From Paractinoplanes polyasparticus (lineage in GTDB: Bacteria; Actinomycetota; Actinomycetes; Mycobacteriales; Micromonosporaceae): a stretch of DNA of 64,000 nucleotides. The translations under genes were made by a program, and so were the position numbers. Where the stretch lies: positions 248,001 through 312,000 of the forward strand of contig NZ_JAHWFK010000005.1 in assembly GCF_019710575.1 (NCBI RefSeq), read 5' to 3'. Shown here in pieces: positions 32,482-40,997 of the stretch (within the stretch, counting starts at the first letter, position 1; the number at the start of each line of letters is the position of its first letter). A model generated the notes under the pieces. That model worked only from the letters and a program-made list of their open reading frames with translations, was not told the origin of the DNA and searched no databases.

Positions 32482-33668
32482 CGGCCCGCCTGCGTCCGGC
32501 CCGGCTGGCCGGCTCCGATGTGTTGCGGCTCGGGGCGGCGGGCCTGCGCGCACGGCCGCTGCGGATGGTGCTGTCGGCAGCCGGGATAGCCATCGGCATC
32601 GCGGCGATGCTGGCCGTGGTCGGTCTCTCGGCGTCCAGCCGGGCCGGCCTGGACCGGGCGCTGGCCGCGCTCGGCACCAACCTGCTCACCGCCGCGCCCG
32701 GCCAGACCCTGACCGGCGAACAGGCGTCCCTGCCCCCGGAGTCGCTCGCCATGGTCCGGCGCATCGCCGCGGTCCGGACAGTCAGCGCCACCGCGAAGCT
32801 GACCGCGCGCGTCTACCGCAACGAGTTCGTCCCGGTCGCCGAGCACGGCAGCATCAGCGTGCTGGCCGCCCGGCCCGATCTGCTGCCGGCGCTCGGGATC
32901 GGCACGGCCCGGGGACGGTGGCTCACCGCCACCAGGCCGGGCGCCCCCACGGTTGTCCTCGGCGCCGGCGCGGCCGACCGGCTCGGCGTCCGGGCCCCGG
33001 GCGGACGGGTGTGGCTGGGAGGGCAGTGGTTCTCGGTGGTGGGAATGCTGACGTCGTCACCGCTGGCGCCCGAGATCGACTCGGCGGCCCTGGTCGACTG
33101 GACCACGGCCACGTCGTTGCTGGGCTTCGACGGCCACCCGACCACGGTCTACACGAGATCCGACGAGGCGGCCGTCGAGCAGGTGCGGCGCGTGCTCGGC
33201 GCCACGGTCAACCCGGCCGCGCCCAACGAGGTCAAGGTGTCCCGTCCGTCCGACGCGCTGGCCGCGGCCCGGGCCACCGACGCCGCGCTCAACGGCCTGC
33301 TGCTCGGGCTGGGCGCCGTGGCCCTGCTGGTCGGCGGGGTGGGCGTGGCCAACACGATGGTCATCTCGGTGCTGGAACGTCGCGGCGAGATCGGTCTGCG
33401 CCGCGCTCTCGGTGCCACCGGATGGCACGTGTGCCAGCAGTTCCTGACGGAGTCGCTGCTGCTGGCCACGGCCGGCGGCCTGGCCGGGGCGGCCGTCGGA
33501 GCCCTCGTCACGGCGGCCTGGTCATGGTGGCGCGCCTGGCCGGTGGCGCTGCCGCTCTGGGCTCCAGCCGGCGGCCTGGCCGCGACCGTCCTGGTCGGCG
33601 TGGTCGCGGGTCTCTACCCGGCGGTGCGGGCGGCCCGCCTGACCCCGACCGAGGCGCTGGCGAGCTAG
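32478..33668 (+). CDS. ABC transporter permease, MacB/FtsX type
   Basis: A 396-residue permease. The first helix is near residues 30-50 ([20 protein letters not shown]), followed by a periplasmic MacB_PCD domain of about 210 residues, then the three-helix FtsX domain (about 270-390) with [35 protein letters not shown]. That [14 protein letters not shown] motif is the coupling helix. The start overlaps the ATPase gene by 4 bases. It is the last gene of the operon. Confidence 0.95.
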   Translation: MTARLRPARLAGSDVLRLGAAGLRARPLRMVLSAAGIAIGIAAMLAVVGLSASSRAGLDRALAALGTNLLTAAPGQTLTGEQASLPPESLAMVRRIAAVRTVSATAKLTARVYRNEFVPVAEHGSISVLAARPDLLPALGIGTARGRWLTATRPGAPTVVLGAGAADRLGVRAPGGRVWLGGQWFSVVGMLTSSPLAPEIDSAALVDWTTATSLLGFDGHPTTVYTRSDEAAVEQVRRVLGATVNPAAPNEVKVSRPSDALAAARATDAALNGLLLGLGAVALLVGGVGVANTMVISVLERRGEIGLRRALGATGWHVCQQFLTESLLLATAGGLAGAAVGALVTAAWSWWRAWPVALPLWAPAGGLAATVLVGVVAGLYPAVRAARLTPTEALAS

Positions 33669-33711
33669 GGTCGAGGCGGCTGGAGATTCGGACATGTCAA
33701 TGAGGTGATCG

Positions 33712-36252
33712 ATGCCGCACGAGGCGTTCGCCGCGCTGCCCGATCCGGCTCAGGCCGGCAGCCTCGACGACGTGGCCGAACGGCTGCGGCTGCTCAAGGT
33801 TTGGGCCGGCGACCCGTCCTACGACACGATCAAGAACCGGGTGAACGCGGCCCGGACCGCGGCGGGCCGGCCGGCAAGCGAGCTGACCAGCAAATCCACC
33901 GTGGCCGACTGCTTCCGGGCCGGGCGGCGGCGACTGAACACCGCCCTCGTCGTGGCCGTCGTCGAGGCGTTGCACCCGGACCGGGGGTACGTGGATCAAT
34001 GGCGGCAGGCGCTGCGGGCGGTCGACGCCGAGATCGACGCCGGGTCGCAGGTCCGCGTGCAGGACGCCCTGCCGCAGGACCTGGCCGAGTTCACCGGCCG
34101 CACGTACGAGCTGGACCGGCTGCGCCGCGCGCTGGAGGAGGCCCGGCAGGACGGCGGCGCGGTGGTGATCTCGGCCATCGCCGGGATGGCCGGTGTCGGC
34201 AAGACCCAGCTCGCCGTGCACGCCGGCCATCTGCTGCTCCGGGACGAACGGTTCGACCGGGTGTTGTTCGTCAATCTCCGCGGCTTCCACCCCGGCCCGG
34301 CACAGCCACCGGCCGACCCGGCGGCGGTGCTCGACGGCTTCCTGCGGGTGCTCGGCGTGTCGGGCCACAGGATTCCGTACGGGCTGGACGCCCGCGCCTC
34401 GGCCTACCGCGGCCTGCTGGCCGGCACCCGTACGTTGGTGGTGCTGGACAACGCGGCCACGGTCGAGCAGGTCAGGCCGTTGCTGCCGGACACCGCGGGC
34501 TGTCTGGCGCTCATCACGAGCCGGCGGACCCTGTCCGGGCTGCCGTCCGCCACCGCGCTCACCGTCGACGTGTTCACTCCCGAGGAGGCCGAGACCTTCC
34601 TGCGGGGCTCGGGCGTGGGCACGGACGCGGAGGCGCTGAGCCGCATCGCCGCCCGCTGCGGGCACCTGCCGCTGGCGTTGAGCCTGGTCGCCGGTCATAT
34701 CCGCGCCTTCCCGGACTGGACGTCGTCCGACCACGCCGACCGGCTGGACGACCGCCACCGGGACCGCCGCCTGGAGTCCGGGGTCGAGCTGGCGCTCGAC
34801 CTGTCCTATCAGGATCAGCCGGCCGACCGGCAGCACCTGCTGCGGCTGGCGGCGCTGCATCCGGGGCAGGATTTCGACGCGTACGCCGTGGGCGCCCTGA
34901 CCGGCACCGACCCGGCCGCCGCGGCCATCCGGCTCGACCAGCTCCTCGACGACCACCTGCTGCAGCCGAGCGGCCCGGGGCGCTACACCTTCCACGACCT
35001 GGTCCGCGCCTACGCCGCCGACCGCGCGCACGACGAGGACTCGCCGGCCGCCCGGCGCGCGGCCCTGACCCGGTTGTTCGACTTCTACCTGGCCACCGCC
35101 GGGGCGGCCATGAACACGCTGCACCCGGCCGAGGCCGACCAGCGGCCGCCCCTGCCTCCGACCGCCGCCCCGGGGCCCGTCCTGGATGATCCCGGCACGG
35201 CTCTGGCCTGGTTGGACACCGAGCGGCCGACCCTGGTCGCGGTCACGCACGATTCGCCGGCCCATGCCGTCCGCCTGGCGCGGACCCTGTCGCGCTACCT
35301 GAAGGGCGGCCACCACGGCGATGCCCTGACCGTGCACGGCCACGCGCTGCGGGCCGCCCGGGCCGCCGGCGATCTCACCGGCCAGGCGCATGCCCTCAAC
35401 GGCCTCGGCGTCGCCCACCGGCGGCTGGGCTCGCCGAAGCGGGCCACCGACGACCTCGAGGAGTCCCTGGAGCTGTTCCGCCGGACCGGGGACGACGCCG
35501 GCCAGGCGGCCGCTCTCTACGATCTGGCCACGGTCATGCAGTGGGTGGGCCGCTACCCCGACGCCCTCGACTACAAGCAGCAGGCGCTCGCGATGTACCG
35601 GGCGGCCGGCGACCGCTACGGCGAGGCCACCATGCTCAGCGGCCTCGCCCTCGTGCTGGAGCGGATGGGCCGCCTGCCCGAGGCGATCGACCATTGCGAG
35701 CAGGCCCTGGCGCTCGACCGGCAGACCGGAAACCGGCACGGCCAGGCCCAGGCGCTCAACATTCTCGGCGACGTCGAGACGCGGGCGGGCCGGCACGAAG
35801 CCGCCGCCGACCACCTGCAGCAGGCGCTGGTCCTGTTCCGGCAGCTCGGCAACCGCAACAACGAGGCCGGGGCGCTCGACAGCCTCGGCCTGCTGTACAA
35901 CCGCCTCCGTCAGCCCGCCCAGGCCATCAGCTACTTCGAGCCGGCGCTGGCCCTCTTCCGCGAGCTCGGCAACAAGGGCGGCGAGATCGGGTCGCTCAAC
36001 GGTCTCGGCGAGGCCGCCCTGGCCGCCGGGCGCACGGCCGACGCGCTCGCCCACCACGCCGAGGCCCTGACCACGGCGATCGACGTCGACATGCCCGACG
36101 AGCAGGGCGTCGCCCACGCGGGACTGGGCCACGCCCACCGCGCCCTCGGCGACCACGAGCGGGCGCGCGAGCACTACCAGCAGGCCCTGACCCTGTTCAC
36201 CGCCCTCGGCATTCCCGAGGCCGACGAGATCAGAGCCCTCCTGCAGCCCTGA
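33712..36252 (+). CDS. STAND (NB-ARC) regulator with TPR array
   Basis: An 846-residue signal-transduction ATPase. Residues 1-110 form a small helical DNA-binding-like domain (LRLLKVWAGDPSYDTIKNRVN...), related to the one in the regulator encoded at 59436. The NB-ARC domain has Walker A GMAGVGKT (158-165), Walker B LVVLDNAATV and the GLPLALS-type motif (HLPLALSLVAG). A winged-helix segment follows to about 470. From about 545 to 840 there are about seven TPR units (for example AHALNGLGVAHRRLG, AAALYDLATVMQWVG). Ligand and targets are unknown. ATG is preceded by GAGGTGATCG. It stands alone after the ABC operon. Confidence 0.9.
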   Translation: MPHEAFAALPDPAQAGSLDDVAERLRLLKVWAGDPSYDTIKNRVNAARTAAGRPASELTSKSTVADCFRAGRRRLNTALVVAVVEALHPDRGYVDQWRQALRAVDAEIDAGSQVRVQDALPQDLAEFTGRTYELDRLRRALEEARQDGGAVVISAIAGMAGVGKTQLAVHAGHLLLRDERFDRVLFVNLRGFHPGPAQPPADPAAVLDGFLRVLGVSGHRIPYGLDARASAYRGLLAGTRTLVVLDNAATVEQVRPLLPDTAGCLALITSRRTLSGLPSATALTVDVFTPEEAETFLRGSGVGTDAEALSRIAARCGHLPLALSLVAGHIRAFPDWTSSDHADRLDDRHRDRRLESGVELALDLSYQDQPADRQHLLRLAALHPGQDFDAYAVGALTGTDPAAAAIRLDQLLDDHLLQPSGPGRYTFHDLVRAYAADRAHDEDSPAARRAALTRLFDFYLATAGAAMNTLHPAEADQRPPLPPTAAPGPVLDDPGTALAWLDTERPTLVAVTHDSPAHAVRLARTLSRYLKGGHHGDALTVHGHALRAARAAGDLTGQAHALNGLGVAHRRLGSPKRATDDLEESLELFRRTGDDAGQAAALYDLATVMQWVGRYPDALDYKQQALAMYRAAGDRYGEATMLSGLALVLERMGRLPEAIDHCEQALALDRQTGNRHGQAQALNILGDVETRAGRHEAAADHLQQALVLFRQLGNRNNEAGALDSLGLLYNRLRQPAQAISYFEPALALFRELGNKGGEIGSLNGLGEAALAAGRTADALAHHAEALTTAIDVDMPDEQGVAHAGLGHAHRALGDHERAREHYQQALTLFTALGIPEADEIRALLQP

Positions 36253-36359
36253 GACGGCCGGCGTCGAGCCGCCTTTCCGACTCCCGGCCGCATCGGTATC
36301 GGCGCGGCCGGGCCGACCGTACGCTGATCTCCGGATGGCACCGATGCGACCCTCGCGTC

Positions 36360-36878
36360 ACCGTCGTCAACCCGCTGGCCGCCAACGACGAGGAGACACC
36401 CCGCACCCGGCCGCCCTTCCGCAACCCGGACAACACCAACGCTGACATGACGGTCGGGTTCACGTTCATCGACCACGACCTGACCTTCGACCCCGGGTCG
36501 ACGCGCGCGAGGCGGACCCGAACGACCTGCGTGGCGGACGCCGGTCCGCGCGCCGGTTCGTCGAGTGGGACACGTTCTTCGACTTCGGCACCAAAATCGT
36601 CGAGGCCGACAGCGGGAAGGTCATCGACAAGGTCCGGAGGAACAAGCGGATCGACACGTTCCTCTCGTCACCGCTGTTCGACCTGCCGGTGGGTCCCGGC
36701 CTCGTCGGTCCCGACGACAGCCTGCGGTCGCTGGCCGGTCGCAACCTCGAGCGGCACCTGCAGCACCGGATCGCCTAACGTCGAGGGCGGATGGGCGCCG
36801 GACCTTCCCCGCCGCGACGGCCCCGCGGACAGTACGTTCACGATGACGGACCTGCTCACCTTCGCCGGCGTGGCCTGA
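36360..36878 (+). pseudogene. Decayed animal-type haem peroxidase gene
   Basis: Remnants of a bacterial myeloperoxidase-like gene in order: VNPLAANDEETPRTRPPF, then GFTFIDHDLTFDPGS in one frame. After a shift near 36498 a second frame reads RRFVEWDTFFDFG, SSPLFDLPVG and SLAGRNLERHLQHRIA, ending at a stop (36776). The original frame then gives the family-like end STFTMTDLLTFAGVA at 36878. Most of the middle of the protein, including the catalytic core, is missing; intact relatives are over 500 residues. It is therefore a deleted and frameshifted relic. Flanks are the STAND regulator and the convergent kinase gene. Confidence 0.75.
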
Positions 36879-36887
36879 GGTGAGGGG

Positions 36888-38927
36888 TCAGGGGACGTAG
36901 ACTTCGGCCATCGCGGTGACGGTGCCGTTGGTCGTGGTCACCTCGACCAGGCCGTTGTCACCGAGCCGCTGGGCCAGCTTCTCGGGGGCGATGGCGCAGG
37001 TGCCGACGGTGACCGGGTCTTCCGCGCAGCGCCCCGGGTCGTCGAACGTGCTGGTGAGTCCGGGGCGGGCCGCGGTCGGCAGGGTCACGACCATGCGGCT
37101 GTCCTCGGTCAGCCAGGCCTGCTCGCAGGGGGCGTCCGACGTGGACTTGACCTTGAAGGTGTCGCAGTACTCGTCACCGGTCATGAACAGCACCGGCTCC
37201 ACCACGACGGATCTCGCCTTCGGGTAGTACCCGTGCACCTTGACGATCGACTTGGTGTTTCCCCGCCGGACGTCGGTGAAGGGGGGCACCGTCCCGGCGG
37301 ACGACGGGACCGCAGCCTCGATCGGCCTGATCTCGGCCCGGGTGACGTGGGCGCCGGCCAGGGCGTCCTGGTCCTTCGCCTCGTCGGTCGGGCCCACGCC
37401 GAAGGCCACCTTGCCGGCCGGCAGGCTCGGATCGGTCAGCTTCCGCTCGAGCACGACAGCGCCGTCGACCGAGACCGACGCGACCTCGTCGCGAAGGCTC
37501 AGCACCACGGCGCGCCGCTTACCGGGGGCGAACAGGGCTTGTTCGGCCGAGCCGACCATGGTGTTCCGGACGGCGCCCTCGTGACGGATCCGGATGACCC
37601 GCGGGCAGAGGTCGAGCCAGTAGGAACTGTCGCCCGCGGAGCGGAACTGGACCTCGGCACAGGACCGGGCGTTGTCGAGACTGACGTCGACGGAGATCGA
37701 CTGGTCACCGGCGAAGCTCCGGGTCGTGCCCGGGCACACCATCGCGAAACTGGGGGTGGTCATGGCCAGGCCGTTCTTGAACGAGCAGCGGCCACCGTAG
37801 TCGTCGGTGGAGGCCCGCCACTGCCCCGGCCGGTCGAGAGCGTCGACCACCCACGGGCCCCGCACCGCCCCCGGCACCGGCATGGTGGTCAGCGCCGGCG
37901 GCGGCTGAGCCGCGGGCTCGAGGTCCTGGCGGCTGAACAGGCCGACGCCGGCCGCGAGCAGGGTCACCGCGGTGGCGGCGGCGATGATCGCCCAGGTGCG
38001 GCGGCGGCCGCCCCGCCGTTCGGGGCGCAGGCCGGCGCCGGAGACATGGCGGCCGGAAAGCTGGGCCGCTTCGGCGGCTTCCCGCAGCGGACGGCCGATC
38101 GCGCCGGAGCCGGTGTTCTGGGCGAGCAGCAGGTTGAGCAATTCGTGCGCGGTCGGCCGATCCTCCGGGGCCTTGGACAGCGCGAGCGCCACCAGATCGG
38201 CCAGCGGCCCGGTGAGACCGGTCAGATCCGGCGGCTGGGTCAGGATCCGAGCGGCGGTGGCGACCGGTGAGTCGGCCCGGAAGGGGGTGCGCCCGGTGCC
38301 GGCGTACGCGATGACCGCGCCCCACGCGAACACGTCAGCCGCCGGCGTGATGTCCCGGTGATCGCCGTCGAACCGTTCCGGCGCCATGTACGCGACCGTG
38401 CCGACCATCTGATCGGGATGCGTGTGCTGACTGGTCACCTCGAGCGCGCGGGCGATCCCGAAGTCGATCACCTTCGGCGTGCCCAGCGCGAACAACACGT
38501 TCTGCGGCTTGAGATCCCGGTGGATCACGCCGGCCCCGTGGATCGCGGTCAGCGCCGTGGCCACCCCGACGGCCACACCGTGCAGGCGGCTGTCGGCCAG
38601 CGGACCCTCGTGGCTGACCACCTCGTCCAGGCTGGGACCGTCGACGTACTCCACGACCAGGTACGGCGTCCGGTAGTCGGGGTCGGCGTCGACAACCGCG
38701 GCGGTGCAGAACGGCGGCACCTGCCACGCGCGCTTCACCTCGCTGCGGAACCGGCCGCGGAACTCCTCGTCGTGAGCGTACTCAGGCTTGATCATCTTGA
38801 TGGCGACCAGCGGCCCGTCGTCCCGCCGGCCGAGGAACACCGACCCCATGCCGCCCTCGCCGAGCCGGGCCAGCAGTCGGTAGCCGCCCAGCGACGCCGG
38901 GTCGCCCGGGCGCAGCGGGCTCTTCAT
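36888..38927 (-). CDS. Membrane Ser/Thr protein kinase with a large extracellular domain
   Basis: A 679-residue kinase. Glycine loop GEGGMGSV (23-30), K44, HRDLKPQN (136-143) and DFG (155-157) are all present, so it should be active. One membrane helix lies at about 311-330. The outer part (about 340-679) is large: a beta-sandwich-like half with paired cysteines (CSFKNGL, MVCPG, ARSCAEVQF, LDLCP), resembling LamG-like folds. A second half has YYPKARSVVVEPVLF and several cysteines. It lacks PASTA repeats. ATG 38927 is used because the upstream frame has no kinase similarity. It converges with the peroxidase relic. Confidence 0.93.
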   Translation of the reverse strand: MKSPLRPGDPASLGGYRLLARLGEGGMGSVFLGRRDDGPLVAIKMIKPEYAHDEEFRGRFRSEVKRAWQVPPFCTAAVVDADPDYRTPYLVVEYVDGPSLDEVVSHEGPLADSRLHGVAVGVATALTAIHGAGVIHRDLKPQNVLFALGTPKVIDFGIARALEVTSQHTHPDQMVGTVAYMAPERFDGDHRDITPAADVFAWGAVIAYAGTGRTPFRADSPVATAARILTQPPDLTGLTGPLADLVALALSKAPEDRPTAHELLNLLLAQNTGSGAIGRPLREAAEAAQLSGRHVSGAGLRPERRGGRRRTWAIIAAATAVTLLAAGVGLFSRQDLEPAAQPPPALTTMPVPGAVRGPWVVDALDRPGQWRASTDDYGGRCSFKNGLAMTTPSFAMVCPGTTRSFAGDQSISVDVSLDNARSCAEVQFRSAGDSSYWLDLCPRVIRIRHEGAVRNTMVGSAEQALFAPGKRRAVVLSLRDEVASVSVDGAVVLERKLTDPSLPAGKVAFGVGPTDEAKDQDALAGAHVTRAEIRPIEAAVPSSAGTVPPFTDVRRGNTKSIVKVHGYYPKARSVVVEPVLFMTGDEYCDTFKVKSTSDAPCEQAWLTEDSRMVVTLPTAARPGLTSTFDDPGRCAEDPVTVGTCAIAPEKLAQRLGDNGLVEVTTTNGTVTAMAEVYVP

Positions 38928-38992
38928 CAGCTCAACCCATCGAAGATCGCGGACCTGGACCCGCATACAGTACGGCTCGCGATCTACGCAGA

Positions 38993-39026
38993 ACGCTCCG
39001 GTCCACCAGAGCGGGGACCGGAGCGT
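38993..39026 (-). terminator. Terminator hairpin of the DUF3068 gene
   Basis: Perfect 12-bp arms (38993-39004 and 39015-39026), 10-base loop, 14 bases after the stop of the DUF3068 gene on the minus strand. Confidence 0.7.
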
Positions 39027-39040
39027 CGTGGAACGCGTCG

Positions 39041-40132
39041 CTACTCCGCCTTCTGGGCGGAGGTCTTGCTGGTGTCGACGGTGGTGTCGTCGTTGGTGTC
39101 GACCTCGGCGGTGGTGTCGTCGGCGGCGCCGGACGCCGAGTGGCGCGGGTTGTGCTTCGGGGCCGGGGCTGCGGGAGCAGTCTGGCGGCGGTTGAGCAGG
39201 AAGAGCGCGGCGATGATCAGGACGGCGCCGAGGACGGCCAGGCCGATCGGGGCCCAGACGCCGACGAGCTGGAGCTTCTGGCGGTTGTCGCCGGAGGTCT
39301 CGGCCGCGTTCTTGATCGTGTCGTCGGTGTAGGTGAAGGTCGCGTCGAGGATCGAGACGGACTGGCCGTCGTCGCTGACCAGGCTCTTGCTCTGCTTCTC
39401 CTCGACCTTGAGGTACTGGCCGGTGGCGGGCTCGACCCAGACCGTACGGGTGTTGTTGTAGTGGACCTTGCCGGTCGCGCCACCCTTGAGCAGCTGCGAG
39501 GTCAGCACGGTGAGCCGGTCGGCCGGGAGCTCCTGGATCTCGTCGCGGATCTCCTGGGTGAACTGGTACGTCTCCAGGCCCTCGATCTGCTGGGTCTTGA
39601 CGAACTTGGCCGGCACGGTCTTGAGGATGTCCCGGTCGTAGATCTCGTAGTCCTTCTTCTCGGTGCCGAAGGGGAACTTGTAGATCTGGCCGGAGTACGC
39701 GATCGACTCCTGGTTGTTGCCGGTGTCGAGCCACGCCTTGTCCCACGGCTGGGCCGCCGCGGTCTGCCGGTCGAGGGCCAAGGACGTGCTGTACGCGCTG
39801 ATCAGGGCGTTGGTGTCGGTCCGCACGACCTGCTGGCCGACGAGCCAGACCACGGCCTCACCGTCGAGCGGGTCGCTGAGGGCCGAGGTGGCCTTCGCGT
39901 CCGGGGTCACGGTGATCGTCGAGCGCAGTTCGACGCCCTCGACGACTTCGGCCTTGCCGGCGGTGATCTGCAGGAAGCGCGCGTTGGGGGCCACGGCGAC
40001 CGACTGGGTGGGCTTCAGGTCGTAGGGCAGTTGCTCCACTGTGGGCGCCACGACGAAGGCCAGGCCGCCGGCGAAAACCAACGCCAGGACGCCGAGACCG
40101 AAGAGCGCGGCGCCGAGGACGCGGGACCTCAT
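39041..40132 (-). CDS. DUF3068 membrane protein (PorA-family-like)
   Basis: A 363-residue envelope protein: an N-terminal helix (about 7-28), a large extracellular domain (30-295) and a C-terminal helix (about 301-321, VGVWAPIGLAVLGAVLIIAALFLL), then a Thr/Asp-rich cytoplasmic tail. Family features are YDLKPTQSVAVAP, the paired TVWVEPATGQYLKVEEKQ strand and DATFTYTDDTI. DUF3068 proteins occur only in actinobacteria; the mycobacterial counterpart (Rv0227c, from memory) adjoins similar glycan genes. Function is not established. Two 19-bp direct repeats lie 44-92 bases upstream of ATG 40132. It heads its own unit at the edge of the glycan cluster. Confidence 0.88.
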   Translation of the reverse strand: MRSRVLGAALFGLGVLALVFAGGLAFVVAPTVEQLPYDLKPTQSVAVAPNARFLQITAGKAEVVEGVELRSTITVTPDAKATSALSDPLDGEAVVWLVGQQVVRTDTNALISAYSTSLALDRQTAAAQPWDKAWLDTGNNQESIAYSGQIYKFPFGTEKKDYEIYDRDILKTVPAKFVKTQQIEGLETYQFTQEIRDEIQELPADRLTVLTSQLLKGGATGKVHYNNTRTVWVEPATGQYLKVEEKQSKSLVSDDGQSVSILDATFTYTDDTIKNAAETSGDNRQKLQLVGVWAPIGLAVLGAVLIIAALFLLNRRQTAPAAPAPKHNPRHSASGAADDTTAEVDTNDDTTVDTSKTSAQKAE

Positions 40133-40175
40133 AGTGCCTCCACGAGAGGTGGTGAGGGATGGGTGTGGGGAGAAA

Positions 40176-40224
40176 GTTACTGCTGAGTCACATCGGAGTT
40201 GGCGGAAGGTTACTACTGAGTCAC
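40176..40224 (-). promoter_or_regulatory. Two GTGAC-N6-GTAAC boxes upstream of the DUF3068 gene
   Basis: On the minus strand GTGAC-TCAGCA-GTAAC (40191 to 40176) and GTGAC-TCAGTA-GTAAC (40224 to 40209), 33 bases (three helical turns) apart, in direct orientation. Each box is itself a direct repeat with an 11-base period, the shape of OmpR-family operators such as those reported for MtrA. Confidence 0.6.
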
Positions 40225-40265
40225 ATCCGGAAGCGACCCCTGGCGGGCAACTTCCTGAGCACAAA

Positions 40266-40997
40266 TTATTCGGCCGGTCCGGTGCGTCGCAGAACGACGG
40301 TGAAGTTCCAGGTCAGCACCTCGCGCAGGAGCGGCACGCGGGCCACCCAGCACATCCCGCGCGGATGATACCGGGGCAGCACATCGACGACGGTCACGTC
40401 CCCGGCGCGCCGGGCCGCCCGCGCCCAGCGCATGCTGCGCGCCGCGCTGATCGCGAAGAGTGTCTCGCCGATGCGGTTCTTGGGCTCCCGGCCGTTGCGG
40501 CGCAGGTAGCGGCGACGGGCGCCCGCGCCGCCGAGCAACAGGTGCCACGGTCCGGTCTCGTGGCCGCCGTGCGGGGACAGCCACGGCGTGTACGACACGA
40601 AGATGGTGCCGCCGGGACGGGTCACCCGCACCATCTCGTCCAGCATCGCCTCCGGGGTGGGGACGTGCTCGAGGACGTTGGACGAGTAGCAGACGTCGAC
40701 CGCGCCGGTCCGGATCGGCAGGGCCGTGCCGCTGCCGCGGACCATGCCGCGCACCTCGGCCCCGGCCGCCGCGAAGTCGCCGACCGCCGGGTCGATGCCG
40801 TGGTAGGTCGCCCCGGCCTTGTCGAACTCGTTGCCGAAGTACCCCGGCCCGCCGCCCACGTCGAGCACCCGGGCGCCGTCGAGGTCGACATAGGACCCGA
40901 GCTGGCGCACCGAGTCGACGGCGAGCTCCGAGTAGAAACGGTCAGGGTCGGACTGCTCCACCAGGAACGCGCGGAACAGAGAGATCGACCGGCTCAT
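40266..40997 (-). CDS. Class I SAM-dependent methyltransferase
   Basis: A 243-residue methyltransferase. The SAM-binding motif VLDVGGGPGYFG (about 44-55) is followed by an acidic strand (YHGIDP), then CYSSNVLEHVPTPEAMLDEMVRVTRPGG, the typical motif 2-3 block. It lacks membrane segments. The counterpart in mycobacteria (Rv0224c, from memory) lies in the same neighbourhood, so it may methylate a cell-wall glycan, lipid or sugar precursor. ATG 40997 lies 56 bases inside the 3' end of the AftD gene, implying co-transcription. The next upstream gene start (DUF3068) has its own promoter. Confidence 0.85.
   Translation of the reverse strand: MSRSISLFRAFLVEQSDPDRFYSELAVDSVRQLGSYVDLDGARVLDVGGGPGYFGNEFDKAGATYHGIDPAVGDFAAAGAEVRGMVRGSGTALPIRTGAVDVCYSSNVLEHVPTPEAMLDEMVRVTRPGGTIFVSYTPWLSPHGGHETGPWHLLLGGAGARRRYLRRNGREPKNRIGETLFAISAARSMRWARAARRAGDVTVVDVLPRYHPRGMCWVARVPLLREVLTWNFTVVLRRTGPAE

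Noticed and set aside
32405..33511. Minus-strand frames opposite the ABC permease
   Set aside because: Arg/Ala/Pro-rich shadow translations of a clearly real gene.
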